Origin: JBBQYA01 sp038209155
GTDB taxonomy: Bacteria; Bacteroidota; Bacteroidia; Sphingobacteriales; Sphingobacteriaceae
Direction of reading: 5' to 3'
DNA length: 16,028 nt
NCBI GenBank assembly: GCA_038209155.1
Contig: JBBQYA010000069.1
Location: 1-16,028, forward strand
Below the pieces are notes generated by a model. It was given only the letters and a program-made list of their open reading frames with translations, had not been told where the DNA came from and made no database searches. Made by a program: the position numbers and the translations under genes. Shown in pieces: positions 7,072 through 15,287 of this stretch (positions are counted from its first letter, which is position 1; each line of letters begins with the position of its first letter).

Positions 7072-8028
7072 ATGGAACTTAATGAAGAAATATTAATCCG
7101 AATAAAGAAATTGAAAGAAAAATATGATGCCATGGGTCAAGATATGGTTTCTTATTTAGACGGATTGATCCATTCAGATTATTTGACCTATTGGGATTAC
7201 ATTCATTTGGATACTTTGCTAAGTCTTCAAACTCCAAAAACTTCTTTCCCAGACGAAAAGATTTTTATCATGTATCATCAGATTACAGAATTGTATTTTA
7301 AAATGATACTCTTAGAAATGGAGCAGATTGGAGAACATAAAAATTTAACACCAGAATTTTTTGAACAGCGTTTGGGTCGAGTCAATAGGTATTTTGATCA
7401 TTTAACTCGATCATTTTCTGTGATGGTAGATGGAATGGAACGTGAACAATTTTTGCAATACAGAATGTCCTTGCTTCCAGCCTCTGGATTCCAATCTGGG
7501 CAATACAGAATGATTGAAATTCACGCCACCGATCTAATAAATTTAGTGGATAAAGAAGTTAGAGAAAGTTTAAAAGGGTCGGATTCTCAAATTTTGTTCG
7601 AAAATATTTATTGGCGAAAAGGTGCAACAGAATTGGCAACTGGCAAAAAAACGTTGACTTTAGAGCAATTTGAGAAAAAATACAATTCGGAGTTTTTGCT
7701 TTTAGCTAATAAGGTGAAGCAGCATAATATTTGGCAGTGCTTTTTAGCTTTAAAATTAAAACCAGAACAAAAAGAAAAATGTGTAAAGGCATTGAAAGAT
7801 TTTGATATCAATGTAAATGTAAATTGGCCTTTGGCGCATTATAAATCCGCAGTAAAATATTTACAACGACACCCAGAAGATATAAAAGCTACCGGTGGAA
7901 CTAATTGGCAGAAATATCTGCCTCCACGTTTTCAAAAACGCATTTTTTATCCGCAATTATTTACAAGCAATGAGTTGGATAATTGGGGAAAAAGCTGGGT
8001 AGAAGAAACCTTACATACTTTGGCATAG
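7072..8028 (+). CDS. kynA: Tryptophan 2,3-dioxygenase family protein
   Basis: TDO is a cytoplasmic heme enzyme that opens the indole ring of L-tryptophan with O2 to give N-formylkynurenine, the first step of the kynurenine pathway. The 318-residue protein shows the family's diagnostic stretches: TYWDYIHLDTLLSLQ (39-53), DEKIFIMYHQITELYFK (61-77) with the distal-pocket His69, and SGFQSGQYRMIE (138-149) with Arg146 in the position that binds the substrate carboxylate. LAHYKSAVKYL (254-264) has His256 as the likely proximal heme ligand, and ATGGTNWQKYL (273-283) corresponds to the usual GTGGS loop. The start at 7072 gives a normal N terminus. No other kynurenine-pathway gene is adjacent, so it is probably a single-gene unit. 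It follows a long AT-rich leader region. Confidence 0.93.
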   Translation: MELNEEILIRIKKLKEKYDAMGQDMVSYLDGLIHSDYLTYWDYIHLDTLLSLQTPKTSFPDEKIFIMYHQITELYFKMILLEMEQIGEHKNLTPEFFEQRLGRVNRYFDHLTRSFSVMVDGMEREQFLQYRMSLLPASGFQSGQYRMIEIHATDLINLVDKEVRESLKGSDSQILFENIYWRKGATELATGKKTLTLEQFEKKYNSEFLLLANKVKQHNIWQCFLALKLKPEQKEKCVKALKDFDINVNVNWPLAHYKSAVKYLQRHPEDIKATGGTNWQKYLPPRFQKRIFYPQLFTSNELDNWGKSWVEETLHTLA

Positions 8029-8071
8029 AAAGTGAGTGGAGCAAAACAAATTTCAAACAGGATCTTAAAAT

Positions 8072-8079
8072 TACTTTTG
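8072..8079 (+). promoter_or_regulatory. Possible -7 element (TACTTTTG) upstream of the T9SS cargo gene
   Basis: TACTTTTG matches the Bacteroidota -7 consensus TAnnTTTG exactly and lies 69 bp before the start codon at 8149. The expected TTG about 20 bp upstream is only TTT (8051-8053), so the match is partial. A 10-bp direct repeat, GATCTTAAAA at 8061-8070 and 8090-8099, flanks it. Confidence 0.3.
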
Positions 8080-8148
8080 TTAAAGTTTTGATCTTAAAAA
8101 TTTAATTAAGCCTCTCCATTTTTTTATCTATGTAAACGTTGTTGCTTA

Positions 8149-11106
8149 ATGTCATTATCTATTCAAAAATTAAACCAAGCAAAACTATTCGTTTGCTTTT
8201 TAATGATCTTTATAGTGCTGTTTTCCAATGCTTTTGGAACAATAACTTATAAAGTTACCAATACAAATAATGCTGGAACTGGCTCTTTCAGGCAAGCAAT
8301 AATAAATGCAAATAACAATGGAGATGCTGGTCCAAAAGTAATTGATGCGAGTGCTTTGCCTTCGGGTTCCGTAATCACGTTACTTACTGCACTTCCAATT
8401 GTTTATTTTGAGGCCATAATAAACGGCCCAGCAGATGGTGATCTTACCTTGGTAAAAGATCCGACTTTGGTTTTCAGATTTTTACACAATGCAGACGGAA
8501 ATTCCATGGTGATCAATAACATGAAATTTCAAGGAGGAAATGCGAATGGAATTGGAGAAGAGAGAAACGGCGGAGCAATTTTGAACAAAGGTTATTTAAA
8601 AACCAATTATTGCGTTTTTCTTTTCAATTCTGCCGACAACGATGGAGGAGCAATTCATAATGCAACCGATTACAGCACCTTAGATTTATCAAACACTTAT
8701 TTCTGGTCAAACCAATCCGCTTTTGGTGGAGCCATCAATAATAAAATTGGTGATATGACTATTACTAATTGTTCTTTCTATGCAAATGGAAATAGTGGAA
8801 CAGATGGAGGAGCCATATATGCATCTTCACCTTATTTAAATCAAATTTCTAATTCAACGTTTAGTGGGAATATTTCTGAATTAGGCGGTGGTATTTTTAT
8901 AGGAAATGCTGTTACCTTAACTTTAAATAATTCTACTGTTTACAATAACAGCGCATCTAATACCAACATACTTCCTGCTTATGGTGGCGGTGGAGGAATT
9001 CATGTTAGAACCGCCGGAAGGATCAATTTAAATCAGTGTATTGTAGTGGGAAATACGGCAGTTCTTGGTCAGAATGATATAGATAATAATACTCAACCTG
9101 CTGCTACGGTTTCCTCCACAACTGGTCATAATATTATTGGATCTCTTGTGGGTTGCACTCCAAGCGGAATTGTAACTGCAAATGTTACCAATATTGCCGC
9201 TGCGCTAGTTTTAAACCCTGTTTTTCAAAATAGTAATTCATTTACTCCTTCGCATTTACCTATTGTAGGTGGTCCCGCAATTAATGCCGGAATTCTTGAT
9301 TCTACTACTCCTGTAAAAGATCAAAGAAGTTTTTCGAGACTGGGTTTGCCCGATATCGGAGCTATTGAATTAGGCGGAGTCAAATCTCAATTTGTTCCAA
9401 CAATTTCCATTGTACCAACTATTTTTCTACCAATTTGCGAAGGTCAAACTATTCCGTTTTTAGCTTCTGTAACTAATGAAGGGAACAATCCTGTTTTCCA
9501 ATGGAAAGTAAATAGCACTTTTATAACGTTACCTAACAACAACTCCGTGAATATAGATAATCTAAAAAATGGAGATACTGTTCGATGTTATTTAACCTCT
9601 TCTTCCATTCCAGATATTAAAACCTTGCCTGTAATTTCAGCGGAATATATTGTTGCTTTGAATCCAATTCCACCGGTACCGAGTTCTCCCATTTTAATAA
9701 CCTATTGTTTAAATTCTCCTTCTTCTGCTTTAATAGTAACAGGATTACCAGGTGCTACATTTAATTGGTTTAGTGATTCATTAAAAGCTTTTCAGTTACC
9801 TTCTGCACCTACTCAGAATACTTCTTTAAACGATACAGTTTTCTATTATGTAAGCCAAACAATATTAAGTTGCGAAGGGCCACTTTTACAAATTCAGGTT
9901 CAAGTGAATGCTTTTGTGGCTGCTCCTTTAAGTAATCCTATTATTAATTATTGTTTAAATGAACCATCTTCTGTACTTATAGCTCAAGGTTCAAATTTGA
10001 AATGGTACCAAGGAAACACTTTATTGACCCAAGCTCCAACACCAAAAACAGATTCTGCTGGAGTATTTATTTTCTATGTTTCACAACAAGGAAACGGTTG
10101 CGAAAGTCAAAAAACTCAAATTACAGTAACCGTAATTTCTACCCTAGCACCTATAGTAATTGATTCTTTATCCTACTGCCAGTTTTCTAAAAATGTTGCG
10201 GCATTAAGTCCGAAAGGTATTGGCTTTAATTGGTATTATGTTCCCATTTCTGGTTTTAGAGCAGATAGTATTATTCCTAATTTGAACACTCCTGGAGATC
10301 AAAATTATTATGTAACCATCACTCAAAATGGTTGCGAAAGTCCTCGAAGTATTGTTACGGTTACCACTATTCCATTATCTCCTAATCCAGTTGTAAATCC
10401 ATTAATTACGTATTGTGTAAATGAAGAAGCATCGATCCTATTGGCGAGCGGAACAAATCTTTTATGGTATAATGAATCTGGAGAGGTTTTAAGTGGCAAT
10501 CCAACACCATCGACCTCTCAAAGTGGAAGCACAATTTATTTTGTAACTCAAAATACTGGTTTTTGCGAAAGCTTAAAAGAAAAAATAACTGTTACTGTGT
10601 TTCCGAGACCGATTGCTAAAATAAGTATAGACGATTCACCTGAGTTTTGCATTAGCGATTCATTGGTTTTAACTTCCAATGAAAGTACTGGAAATAGATG
10701 GTGGCCAAGTAATGATTCTACAGAAAGTATTGTAGTAAAAGAAACTGGATTTTACATTTTGTACCGAACAGATCCAATTACTGGATGCCAATCAAGTGAT
10801 TCCATTTTTATTAGTGCAATTCCTTGCGAAGCAAAATTATTTGTTCCAGATGCATTTAGTCCCAATGGCGATGGAATTAATGATCAATTAAAAATTACCA
10901 CAGTAGAAGTTGCAAACTATAAATTGCAAATCTTTAATCGTTGGGGCAAACTTGTTTATGTAGCAAATTCCGATTCTGAAGTTTGGGATGGAACATTAAA
11001 TGGAACCGAAGCACCAGAAGGAGTTTATGTTTACAAAGTTCAATTTAAAGGTTTTGGAAGAGAAGAAACATTCACCAAAAAAGGCACGATTATCATCATT
11101 AGGTAA
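8149..11106 (+). CDS. T9SS type B-sorted surface protein: beta-helix, Ig-like repeats, gliding-motility C-terminal domain
   Basis: This 985-residue secreted protein has a signal peptide at 1-30 (hydrophobic core about 13-27, ending SNAFG). Residues 31-408 are a parallel beta-helix region. It opens with the familiar YKVTNTNNAGTGSFRQAI, has Gly/Asn-rich coils with repeated GGAI motifs at 141-144, 166-169, 193-196 and 220-223, and closes with LPDIGAIELG, as in 'choice-of-anchor Q' proteins. An Ig-like domain (about 415-505) is bounded by Cys430 and Cys480. Four Ig-like repeats (512-818) follow, then a further Cys834/Cys880 domain. The C-terminal 90 residues (896-985) are a gliding-motility/T9SS type B sorting domain: VPDAFSPNGDGINDQL, IFNRWGKLVY, VWDGTLNG, PEGVYVYKVQF. 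The protein should cross the outer membrane by type IX secretion. The ligand or adhesion target is not evident. It appears monocistronic. Confidence 0.93.
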   Translation: MSLSIQKLNQAKLFVCFLMIFIVLFSNAFGTITYKVTNTNNAGTGSFRQAIINANNNGDAGPKVIDASALPSGSVITLLTALPIVYFEAIINGPADGDLTLVKDPTLVFRFLHNADGNSMVINNMKFQGGNANGIGEERNGGAILNKGYLKTNYCVFLFNSADNDGGAIHNATDYSTLDLSNTYFWSNQSAFGGAINNKIGDMTITNCSFYANGNSGTDGGAIYASSPYLNQISNSTFSGNISELGGGIFIGNAVTLTLNNSTVYNNSASNTNILPAYGGGGGIHVRTAGRINLNQCIVVGNTAVLGQNDIDNNTQPAATVSSTTGHNIIGSLVGCTPSGIVTANVTNIAAALVLNPVFQNSNSFTPSHLPIVGGPAINAGILDSTTPVKDQRSFSRLGLPDIGAIELGGVKSQFVPTISIVPTIFLPICEGQTIPFLASVTNEGNNPVFQWKVNSTFITLPNNNSVNIDNLKNGDTVRCYLTSSSIPDIKTLPVISAEYIVALNPIPPVPSSPILITYCLNSPSSALIVTGLPGATFNWFSDSLKAFQLPSAPTQNTSLNDTVFYYVSQTILSCEGPLLQIQVQVNAFVAAPLSNPIINYCLNEPSSVLIAQGSNLKWYQGNTLLTQAPTPKTDSAGVFIFYVSQQGNGCESQKTQITVTVISTLAPIVIDSLSYCQFSKNVAALSPKGIGFNWYYVPISGFRADSIIPNLNTPGDQNYYVTITQNGCESPRSIVTVTTIPLSPNPVVNPLITYCVNEEASILLASGTNLLWYNESGEVLSGNPTPSTSQSGSTIYFVTQNTGFCESLKEKITVTVFPRPIAKISIDDSPEFCISDSLVLTSNESTGNRWWPSNDSTESIVVKETGFYILYRTDPITGCQSSDSIFISAIPCEAKLFVPDAFSPNGDGINDQLKITTVEVANYKLQIFNRWGKLVYVANSDSEVWDGTLNGTEAPEGVYVYKVQFKGFGREETFTKKGTIIIIR
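9682..10602 (+). repeat. Four tandem Ig-like repeats within the T9SS cargo protein
   Basis: Four degenerate protein repeats of about 72-77 residues occupy residues 512-588, 593-663, 668-741 and 747-818. Each begins with a Pro/Ile-rich strand ending Tyr-Cys (Cys520, 602, 677, 756). Each has a central aromatic FNW, LKWY, FNWYY or LLWY strand and a Y/F-Y/F-V-[ST] strand, and ends with Cys-Glu (Cys575, 651, 729, 806) before a TVTV-like strand. The regular Cys pairs suggest one disulfide per domain. They resemble the Ig-like modules commonly found next to T9SS type B sorting domains. The repeats are diverged at DNA level, so recent duplication is unlikely. Confidence 0.8.
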
Positions 11107-11223
11107 TTTTTTTATAAAAAAGCAATCAAAATTAAAATTTGGTTTAGAAATTAAGTTGATTTGTAACGTAATTCTTGTTTCCTAGTACAAGATGATCGTA
11201 ACTTAAAAACCAAAACCTGAGTC

Positions 11224-12291
11224 ATGACAGAAGTTTATGATATTACCATAGAAAAATCAAAAACCTCAAAACTGAGCAGTGTAGATTTTTCAGACCTTCC
11301 TTTCGGTAGAATATTTTCCGACCATATGTTTACTGCTGATTACGTCAATGGGCAATGGACAGATTTGAAAATTGTTCCTTTTGCAGATTTGCAAATAAGT
11401 CCTGCATTATCAGCTTTGCATTATGGACAAGCTATTTTTGAAGGATTAAAAGCTTTCAAAAATTCGGATAATGAAATTAATATTTTCCGTCCGTCAGCCA
11501 ATTTAGCTAGATTAAATACATCTGCAGAACGGATGTGTATGCCAGAAATGCCAGAAGAATTATTTCTTGAAGCAATTTCTCAGTTGGTAGCAACAGACGT
11601 AGCTTGGGTTCCAAATACACCCGATTCTGCTTTATATATTCGGCCAGTGATGTTTGCAACTGATGCTTATGTTGGTGTTCATCCATCAGAGAGTTATAAA
11701 TTTGTAATTTTCACTTGCCCGGTAGGTCCTTATTTTTCTGGAGCCATTAAAGTAAAAGTAGAAACAACCTATTCCAGATCATTTGAAGGTGGAATTGGTT
11801 TTGCAAAAGCTGCAGCAAACTATGGTGCAGCTATGTATGCCACCAGAAAAGCACAAGAAGAAGGTTTTAATCAAGTGATTTGGACAGATGCCAAAGAACA
11901 TAAATTCATCGAAGAATCTGGAACTACCAATGTTATGTTTGTGATTAATGATATTTTAATTACTCCACCAGCCAAAGACACAATTTTAAAAGGTATTACT
12001 CGAGATAGTGTAATTACTTTAGCTAAAGATTGGAATATGAAAGTGGAAGAGCGTAAAATATCCATTGACGAAATCATTGAGGCAATCGAGAATAAGAGTT
12101 TAACAGAAGTTTTTGGAGTTGGAACAGCAGCAACGGTTGCACATATTTCAGAAATCGGATATAAAGAAAAAAATTATGTATTGCCACCTGTCAGTGAAAG
12201 AACGTTTTCTAATAAAGCCCTACAAACATTAAATGATTTGCGTATAGGAAAAATTGAGGATACTCATCATTGGAATTTTTCGGTTAAATAA
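11224..12291 (+). CDS. ilvE: Branched-chain amino-acid aminotransferase
   Basis: A fold-type IV PLP aminotransferase of the BCAT-II-like subgroup, 355 residues, the usual length. It interconverts Leu, Ile and Val with their 2-oxo acids using glutamate/2-oxoglutarate in the cytoplasm. Recognisable segments are the substrate-side PALSALHYGQAIFEGLKAF (60-78), the FRPSANLARL element (88-97) and YIRPVMFATD (138-147). The PLP-binding Lys195 lies in GFAKAAANYGAAM. FIEESGTTNVMFV (228-240) holds the cofactor-binding Glu, and a GITRDS segment follows. TEVFGVGTAATV near the C terminus is the cofactor-phosphate loop. D-amino-acid aminotransferase and aminodeoxychorismate lyase are shorter and lack the N-terminal region seen here. 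It is flanked by spacers on both sides with a terminator candidate after it, so it is probably transcribed alone. Confidence 0.96.
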   Translation: MTEVYDITIEKSKTSKLSSVDFSDLPFGRIFSDHMFTADYVNGQWTDLKIVPFADLQISPALSALHYGQAIFEGLKAFKNSDNEINIFRPSANLARLNTSAERMCMPEMPEELFLEAISQLVATDVAWVPNTPDSALYIRPVMFATDAYVGVHPSESYKFVIFTCPVGPYFSGAIKVKVETTYSRSFEGGIGFAKAAANYGAAMYATRKAQEEGFNQVIWTDAKEHKFIEESGTTNVMFVINDILITPPAKDTILKGITRDSVITLAKDWNMKVEERKISIDEIIEAIENKSLTEVFGVGTAATVAHISEIGYKEKNYVLPPVSERTFSNKALQTLNDLRIGKIEDTHHWNFSVK

Positions 12292-12319
12292 GAAATTTTT
12301 CTTTGCTTAGAATTAAACG

Positions 12320-12360
12320 AATGGACAGGAATTAAAAACTCGATGTTCATTTTTTTTTGT
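12320..12360 (+). terminator. Probable intrinsic terminator after ilvE
   Basis: AATGGACA (12320-12327) pairs with TGTTCATT (12344-12351), eight pairs including one G-U, with a 16-nt loop. A run of nine T residues (12350-12358) overlaps the 3' end of the stem. It starts 28 bp after the ilvE stop codon. The stem is short and mostly A-U, so efficiency may be modest. Confidence 0.5.
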
Positions 12361-12373
12361 TAAAAATTTTAAT

Positions 12374-12453
12374 CTTTGCCATTTTGTTTGCTGAGATTTC
12401 TTATTATTATTTAGAATAACAAAATCCTTTGCCCTCTTTGCGTATTCTTTGCG
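12374..12453. repeat. Cluster of CTTTGC[CG] short repeats in the ilvE-miaB spacer
   Basis: CTTTGCC occurs at 12374-12380 and 12427-12433, and CTTTGCG at 12436-12442 and 12447-12453; a related CTTTGCT is at 12301-12307. The last three core copies are spaced 9 and 11 bp apart and are followed by the GC-richer CTCCTCGAG and a T-run, all unlike the surrounding AT-rich DNA. I recall similar CGCAAAG-type non-coding repeats scattered in intergenic DNA of other Bacteroidota genomes, but cannot check this here. No open reading frame is associated. Confidence 0.5.
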
Positions 12454-12527
12454 CTCCTCGAGTTTTTTTAAAGACCTTGCATTAAAATAAAAAAATCAAC
12501 AACCACAATTATTTTACTTCTGTCATT

Positions 12528-12557
12528 TTGTCATTCCTATTTTAAATCTTAGATTTG
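12528..12557 (+). promoter_or_regulatory. Bacteroidota-type promoter for the miaB operon
   Basis: TTG at 12528-12530 and TAGATTTG at 12550-12557 are separated by exactly 19 bp, a perfect match to the Bacteroidota primary sigma factor consensus (TTG at -33, TAnnTTTG at -7). Transcription would start near 12562-12565, giving a leader of only about 12-15 nt before the miaB ATG at 12577. Confidence 0.75.
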
Positions 12558-12576
12558 TGATCGAGTTTTATTATAA

Positions 12577-13998
12577 ATGTTAGAAGCAATTTTCCACCAA
12601 CAACACGATGAATCACGCCAAGGTGAAGCATTGCTGTTGAACAAGCCATTTAATTCCAAACCATTAAGAAAACTTTTCATCGAAAGTTATGGATGTGCTA
12701 TGAATTTCGCGGATAGCGAAGTAGTAGCCTCTATTATGCTAGATATGGGTTTTGGAACGGTTGCAAATGTGGAAGAAGCGGATGTTATTTTCGTGAATAC
12801 GTGTAGCATTCGTGAAAATGCCGAATTAAAAATCCGAAAAAGGTTAACAGATTTTAGAAAGCTGAAAGTTAAAAATCCTGAACTTATAGTTGGAGTTTTA
12901 GGTTGTATGGCTGAACGAATTAAATCTAAATTTTTGGAAGAAGAAAAATTAGTTGATTTAGTAATCGGGCCAGATGCTTACAGAGATTTACCTAATTTAT
13001 TATCGAAAGTAGAGGATGGTCAAAAAGCAGTAAACGTACTTCTGTCAAGAGAAGAAACTTATGCAGAAATAAGTCCAGTTAGATTAGGTGGAAATAAAAT
13101 TTCGGCTTATGTAAGCATTACTCGCGGTTGCGATAATATGTGTTCATTTTGCGTTGTGCCTTTCACAAGAGGTAGAGAGAGAAGTAGAGATCCAAGAACG
13201 ATACAGCAAGAAATTTCAGATTTAAGGGTTGAAAATTATAAAGAAATTATCCTTCTTGGGCAGAATGTAGATTCGTATAAATGGGCGAATCCAGAAAATG
13301 AATTGGAAAAAGTAAATTTTGCCGAATTACTAAAAATGACGGCAGAAAACTTTCCAGAAATGAGAATTCGGTTTTCAACTTCTCACCCAAAAGATCTTAC
13401 AGATGAAGTAATTCACACCATCGCAAATCATTCAAATATTTGCAATTACATTCATTTGCCTGTGCAATCTGGCAATACTAGAATTTTGGAGTTGATGAAT
13501 AGAACCTATACCCGAGAATGGTATTTGAATCGTATTCAAACGATACGATCTATAATTCCAAATTGTGCGATTTCTACCGATACAATCACTGGTTTTTGCT
13601 CAGAAACAGAAGAAGAGCATCAAGAAACTTTAAGCATAATGGAAGAAGTGAAATTTGATTTTGCTTATATGTTTAAATATTCTGAAAGACCGGGAACCAT
13701 GGCTGCAAAAAAATTAATAGATGATGTGCCAGAAGAAGTGAAAGCGAGAAGACTGAATGAGATTATTCTTTTGCAACAAAAACATCAGCACGATAAATTG
13801 AAAAGTCAAGTGGGAGATGTGCAGGAGGTTTTAGTAGAACGAAAATCAAAAAAATCAGATAAACATTTCAGCGGAAGAAATGATCAAAATATGGTTGTAG
13901 TTTTTCCAATGAACTTAACCACCAAAGCTGGAGATTTGGTGAAAGTAAAGATAAGTGCTTGCACATCAGCAACTTTAATGGGAGAGATAATCAGTTAA
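12577..13998 (+). CDS. miaB: tRNA-2-methylthio-N6-dimethylallyladenosine synthase
   Basis: MiaB is a radical-SAM methylthiotransferase that adds a methylthio group to N6-isopentenyladenosine at position 37 of tRNAs reading codons that begin with U. The 473 residues contain the three family domains. The N-terminal UPF0004 domain has cluster-ligating Cys40 (ESYGCAMNFADSE), Cys76 (VNTCSIRENA) and Cys110 (LGCMAER). The radical-SAM domain has the CxxxCxxC motif Cys185/Cys189/Cys192, followed by VVPFTRGRERSRDP, LLGQNVDSY, FSTSHPKDL and HLPVQSGN. A C-terminal TRAM domain occupies roughly 405-470. The RGRERSRDP stretch favours MiaB over RimO or MtaB. It is the first gene of a likely operon, with only 29 bp before the sigma-54 activator gene and an exact consensus promoter upstream. 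Confidence 0.96.
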   Translation: MLEAIFHQQHDESRQGEALLLNKPFNSKPLRKLFIESYGCAMNFADSEVVASIMLDMGFGTVANVEEADVIFVNTCSIRENAELKIRKRLTDFRKLKVKNPELIVGVLGCMAERIKSKFLEEEKLVDLVIGPDAYRDLPNLLSKVEDGQKAVNVLLSREETYAEISPVRLGGNKISAYVSITRGCDNMCSFCVVPFTRGRERSRDPRTIQQEISDLRVENYKEIILLGQNVDSYKWANPENELEKVNFAELLKMTAENFPEMRIRFSTSHPKDLTDEVIHTIANHSNICNYIHLPVQSGNTRILELMNRTYTREWYLNRIQTIRSIIPNCAISTDTITGFCSETEEEHQETLSIMEEVKFDFAYMFKYSERPGTMAAKKLIDDVPEEVKARRLNEIILLQQKHQHDKLKSQVGDVQEVLVERKSKKSDKHFSGRNDQNMVVVFPMNLTTKAGDLVKVKISACTSATLMGEIIS

Positions 13999-14027
13999 TA
14001 AAATTTTTAACATAAAATTTATTCTAA

Positions 14028-15287
14028 ATGGAATTTCAAGATATAAAACAAAGGTTTGGCATCATCGGAAATTCACCTCTTTTGAACAGGGGAATTGATA
14101 TAGCTAAACAAGTAGCTCCTACCGATATTTCGGTTTTGATAAGCGGAGAAAGTGGAAGCGGAAAAGAAGTTTTTTCGCATATTATTCATCAGTTGAGTGC
14201 TAGGAAACATGGACCATTTATAGCGGTAAATTGTGGAGCAATTCCAGAAGGAACGATTGATTCAGAATTATTTGGTCATGAAAAAGGATCTTTCACCGGA
14301 GCAAATGAAGCCCGTAAAGGTTATTTTGAGGTAGTAAACGATGGAACTATTTTTTTGGATGAAGTGGCAGAACTACCGATGGGAACTCAAGCAAGACTTT
14401 TACGAGTTTTAGAAACGGGAGAATATATTAGAGTAGGCTCTTCTAAAGTTCAAAAAACAAATGTAAGAGTCATAGCTGCCACCAATGTAAACTTGTTTGA
14501 TGCAGTAAATAAAGGAAAATTCAGAGAAGATTTGTATTACCGATTGAATACAGTTCCTCTTAAAATACCTTCATTAAGAGAAAGAAAAGATGATATTTAT
14601 TTGCTTTTCAGAAAGTTTATTTCTGATTTTTCCGATAAATATCGTTCACCTCTAAAACAATTAGATCCAGAAGCACAGCAACTTTTGGCGAATTATAAAT
14701 GGCCAGGTAATGTTCGTCAATTAAAAAATATTGCAGAGCAAATCGCAGTTTTAGAAGTAAATAAAGAATTGAGCGCGGCAAATATGTTGAAATACATACC
14801 AGACGAGCGAAGTTCAGATTTGCCAATGCTGGTAAGAGATGGGAAACAAGATGATTTTTCTGAACGAGATATTTTGTACAAAGTATTGTTTGACATGAAA
14901 AAAGATTTGACTGATTTGAAAAAAGTAGTAGTCGATCTTTTGCGAAATGCTGGAAATGAAAATGAAGATTTACAATCAGTAGAAAGAAATAATCAATTCA
15001 TTAACAAACTTTTTAATGAAATAAATCCAACTACAAACCAAACCGATAATTCGATTCAAATACAATCGCAGAACGATAATGGAAACAATTCATCGAAACC
15101 AAATACCATAAATTTACCCAACGATAATGCTCAAGAAGTAGAAGAAACACTTTCATTAGGCGAAAGAGAATTGGAATTAATTAAAAAAGCATTGAAAAAA
15201 CATAAGGGAAAAAGAAAAAATGCTGCTCAAGAATTAGGTATTTCTGAGCGAACTTTATATAGAAAAATTAAGGAATATGATTTTTAA
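14028..15287 (+). CDS. Sigma-54-dependent transcriptional activator without N-terminal sensory domain
   Basis: This 419-residue bacterial enhancer-binding protein remodels RNA polymerase carrying sigma-54 (RpoN). The AAA+ domain fills residues 10-245. It has Walker A GESGSGKE (40-47), the sigma-54-contacting loop as GSFTGA (87-92, the usual GAFTGA with Ala to Ser), Walker B GTIFLDE (106-112), REDLYYRL with candidate arginine fingers (166-173) and sensor II WPGNVRQL (225-232). A linker of about 130 residues follows. It includes a predicted helical, Lys/Asp/Leu-rich part (280-307) and an Asn/Gln/Ser-rich low-complexity part (about 310-370). A Fis-type helix-turn-helix (377-417) closes the protein. 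There is no receiver, PAS or GAF domain in front of the AAA+ domain, so the activating signal is not evident. The gene overlaps lptE by 11 bp, suggesting coupled translation. Confidence 0.92.
   Translation: MEFQDIKQRFGIIGNSPLLNRGIDIAKQVAPTDISVLISGESGSGKEVFSHIIHQLSARKHGPFIAVNCGAIPEGTIDSELFGHEKGSFTGANEARKGYFEVVNDGTIFLDEVAELPMGTQARLLRVLETGEYIRVGSSKVQKTNVRVIAATNVNLFDAVNKGKFREDLYYRLNTVPLKIPSLRERKDDIYLLFRKFISDFSDKYRSPLKQLDPEAQQLLANYKWPGNVRQLKNIAEQIAVLEVNKELSAANMLKYIPDERSSDLPMLVRDGKQDDFSERDILYKVLFDMKKDLTDLKKVVVDLLRNAGNENEDLQSVERNNQFINKLFNEINPTTNQTDNSIQIQSQNDNGNNSSKPNTINLPNDNAQEVEETLSLGERELELIKKALKKHKGKRKNAAQELGISERTLYRKIKEYDF

Noticed and set aside
8037..8125. Possible terminator after the dioxygenase gene (TGGAG and CTCCA followed by a T-run)
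   Set aside because: The complementary arms are only 5 bp long and more than 70 nt apart, which is too weak for an intrinsic terminator.
11173..11192. Short hairpin (TCTTGT/ACAAGA) upstream of ilvE as a terminator or riboswitch
   Set aside because: It is a 6-bp stem with no following T-run and no recognisable riboswitch or attenuator structure; it is probably chance.
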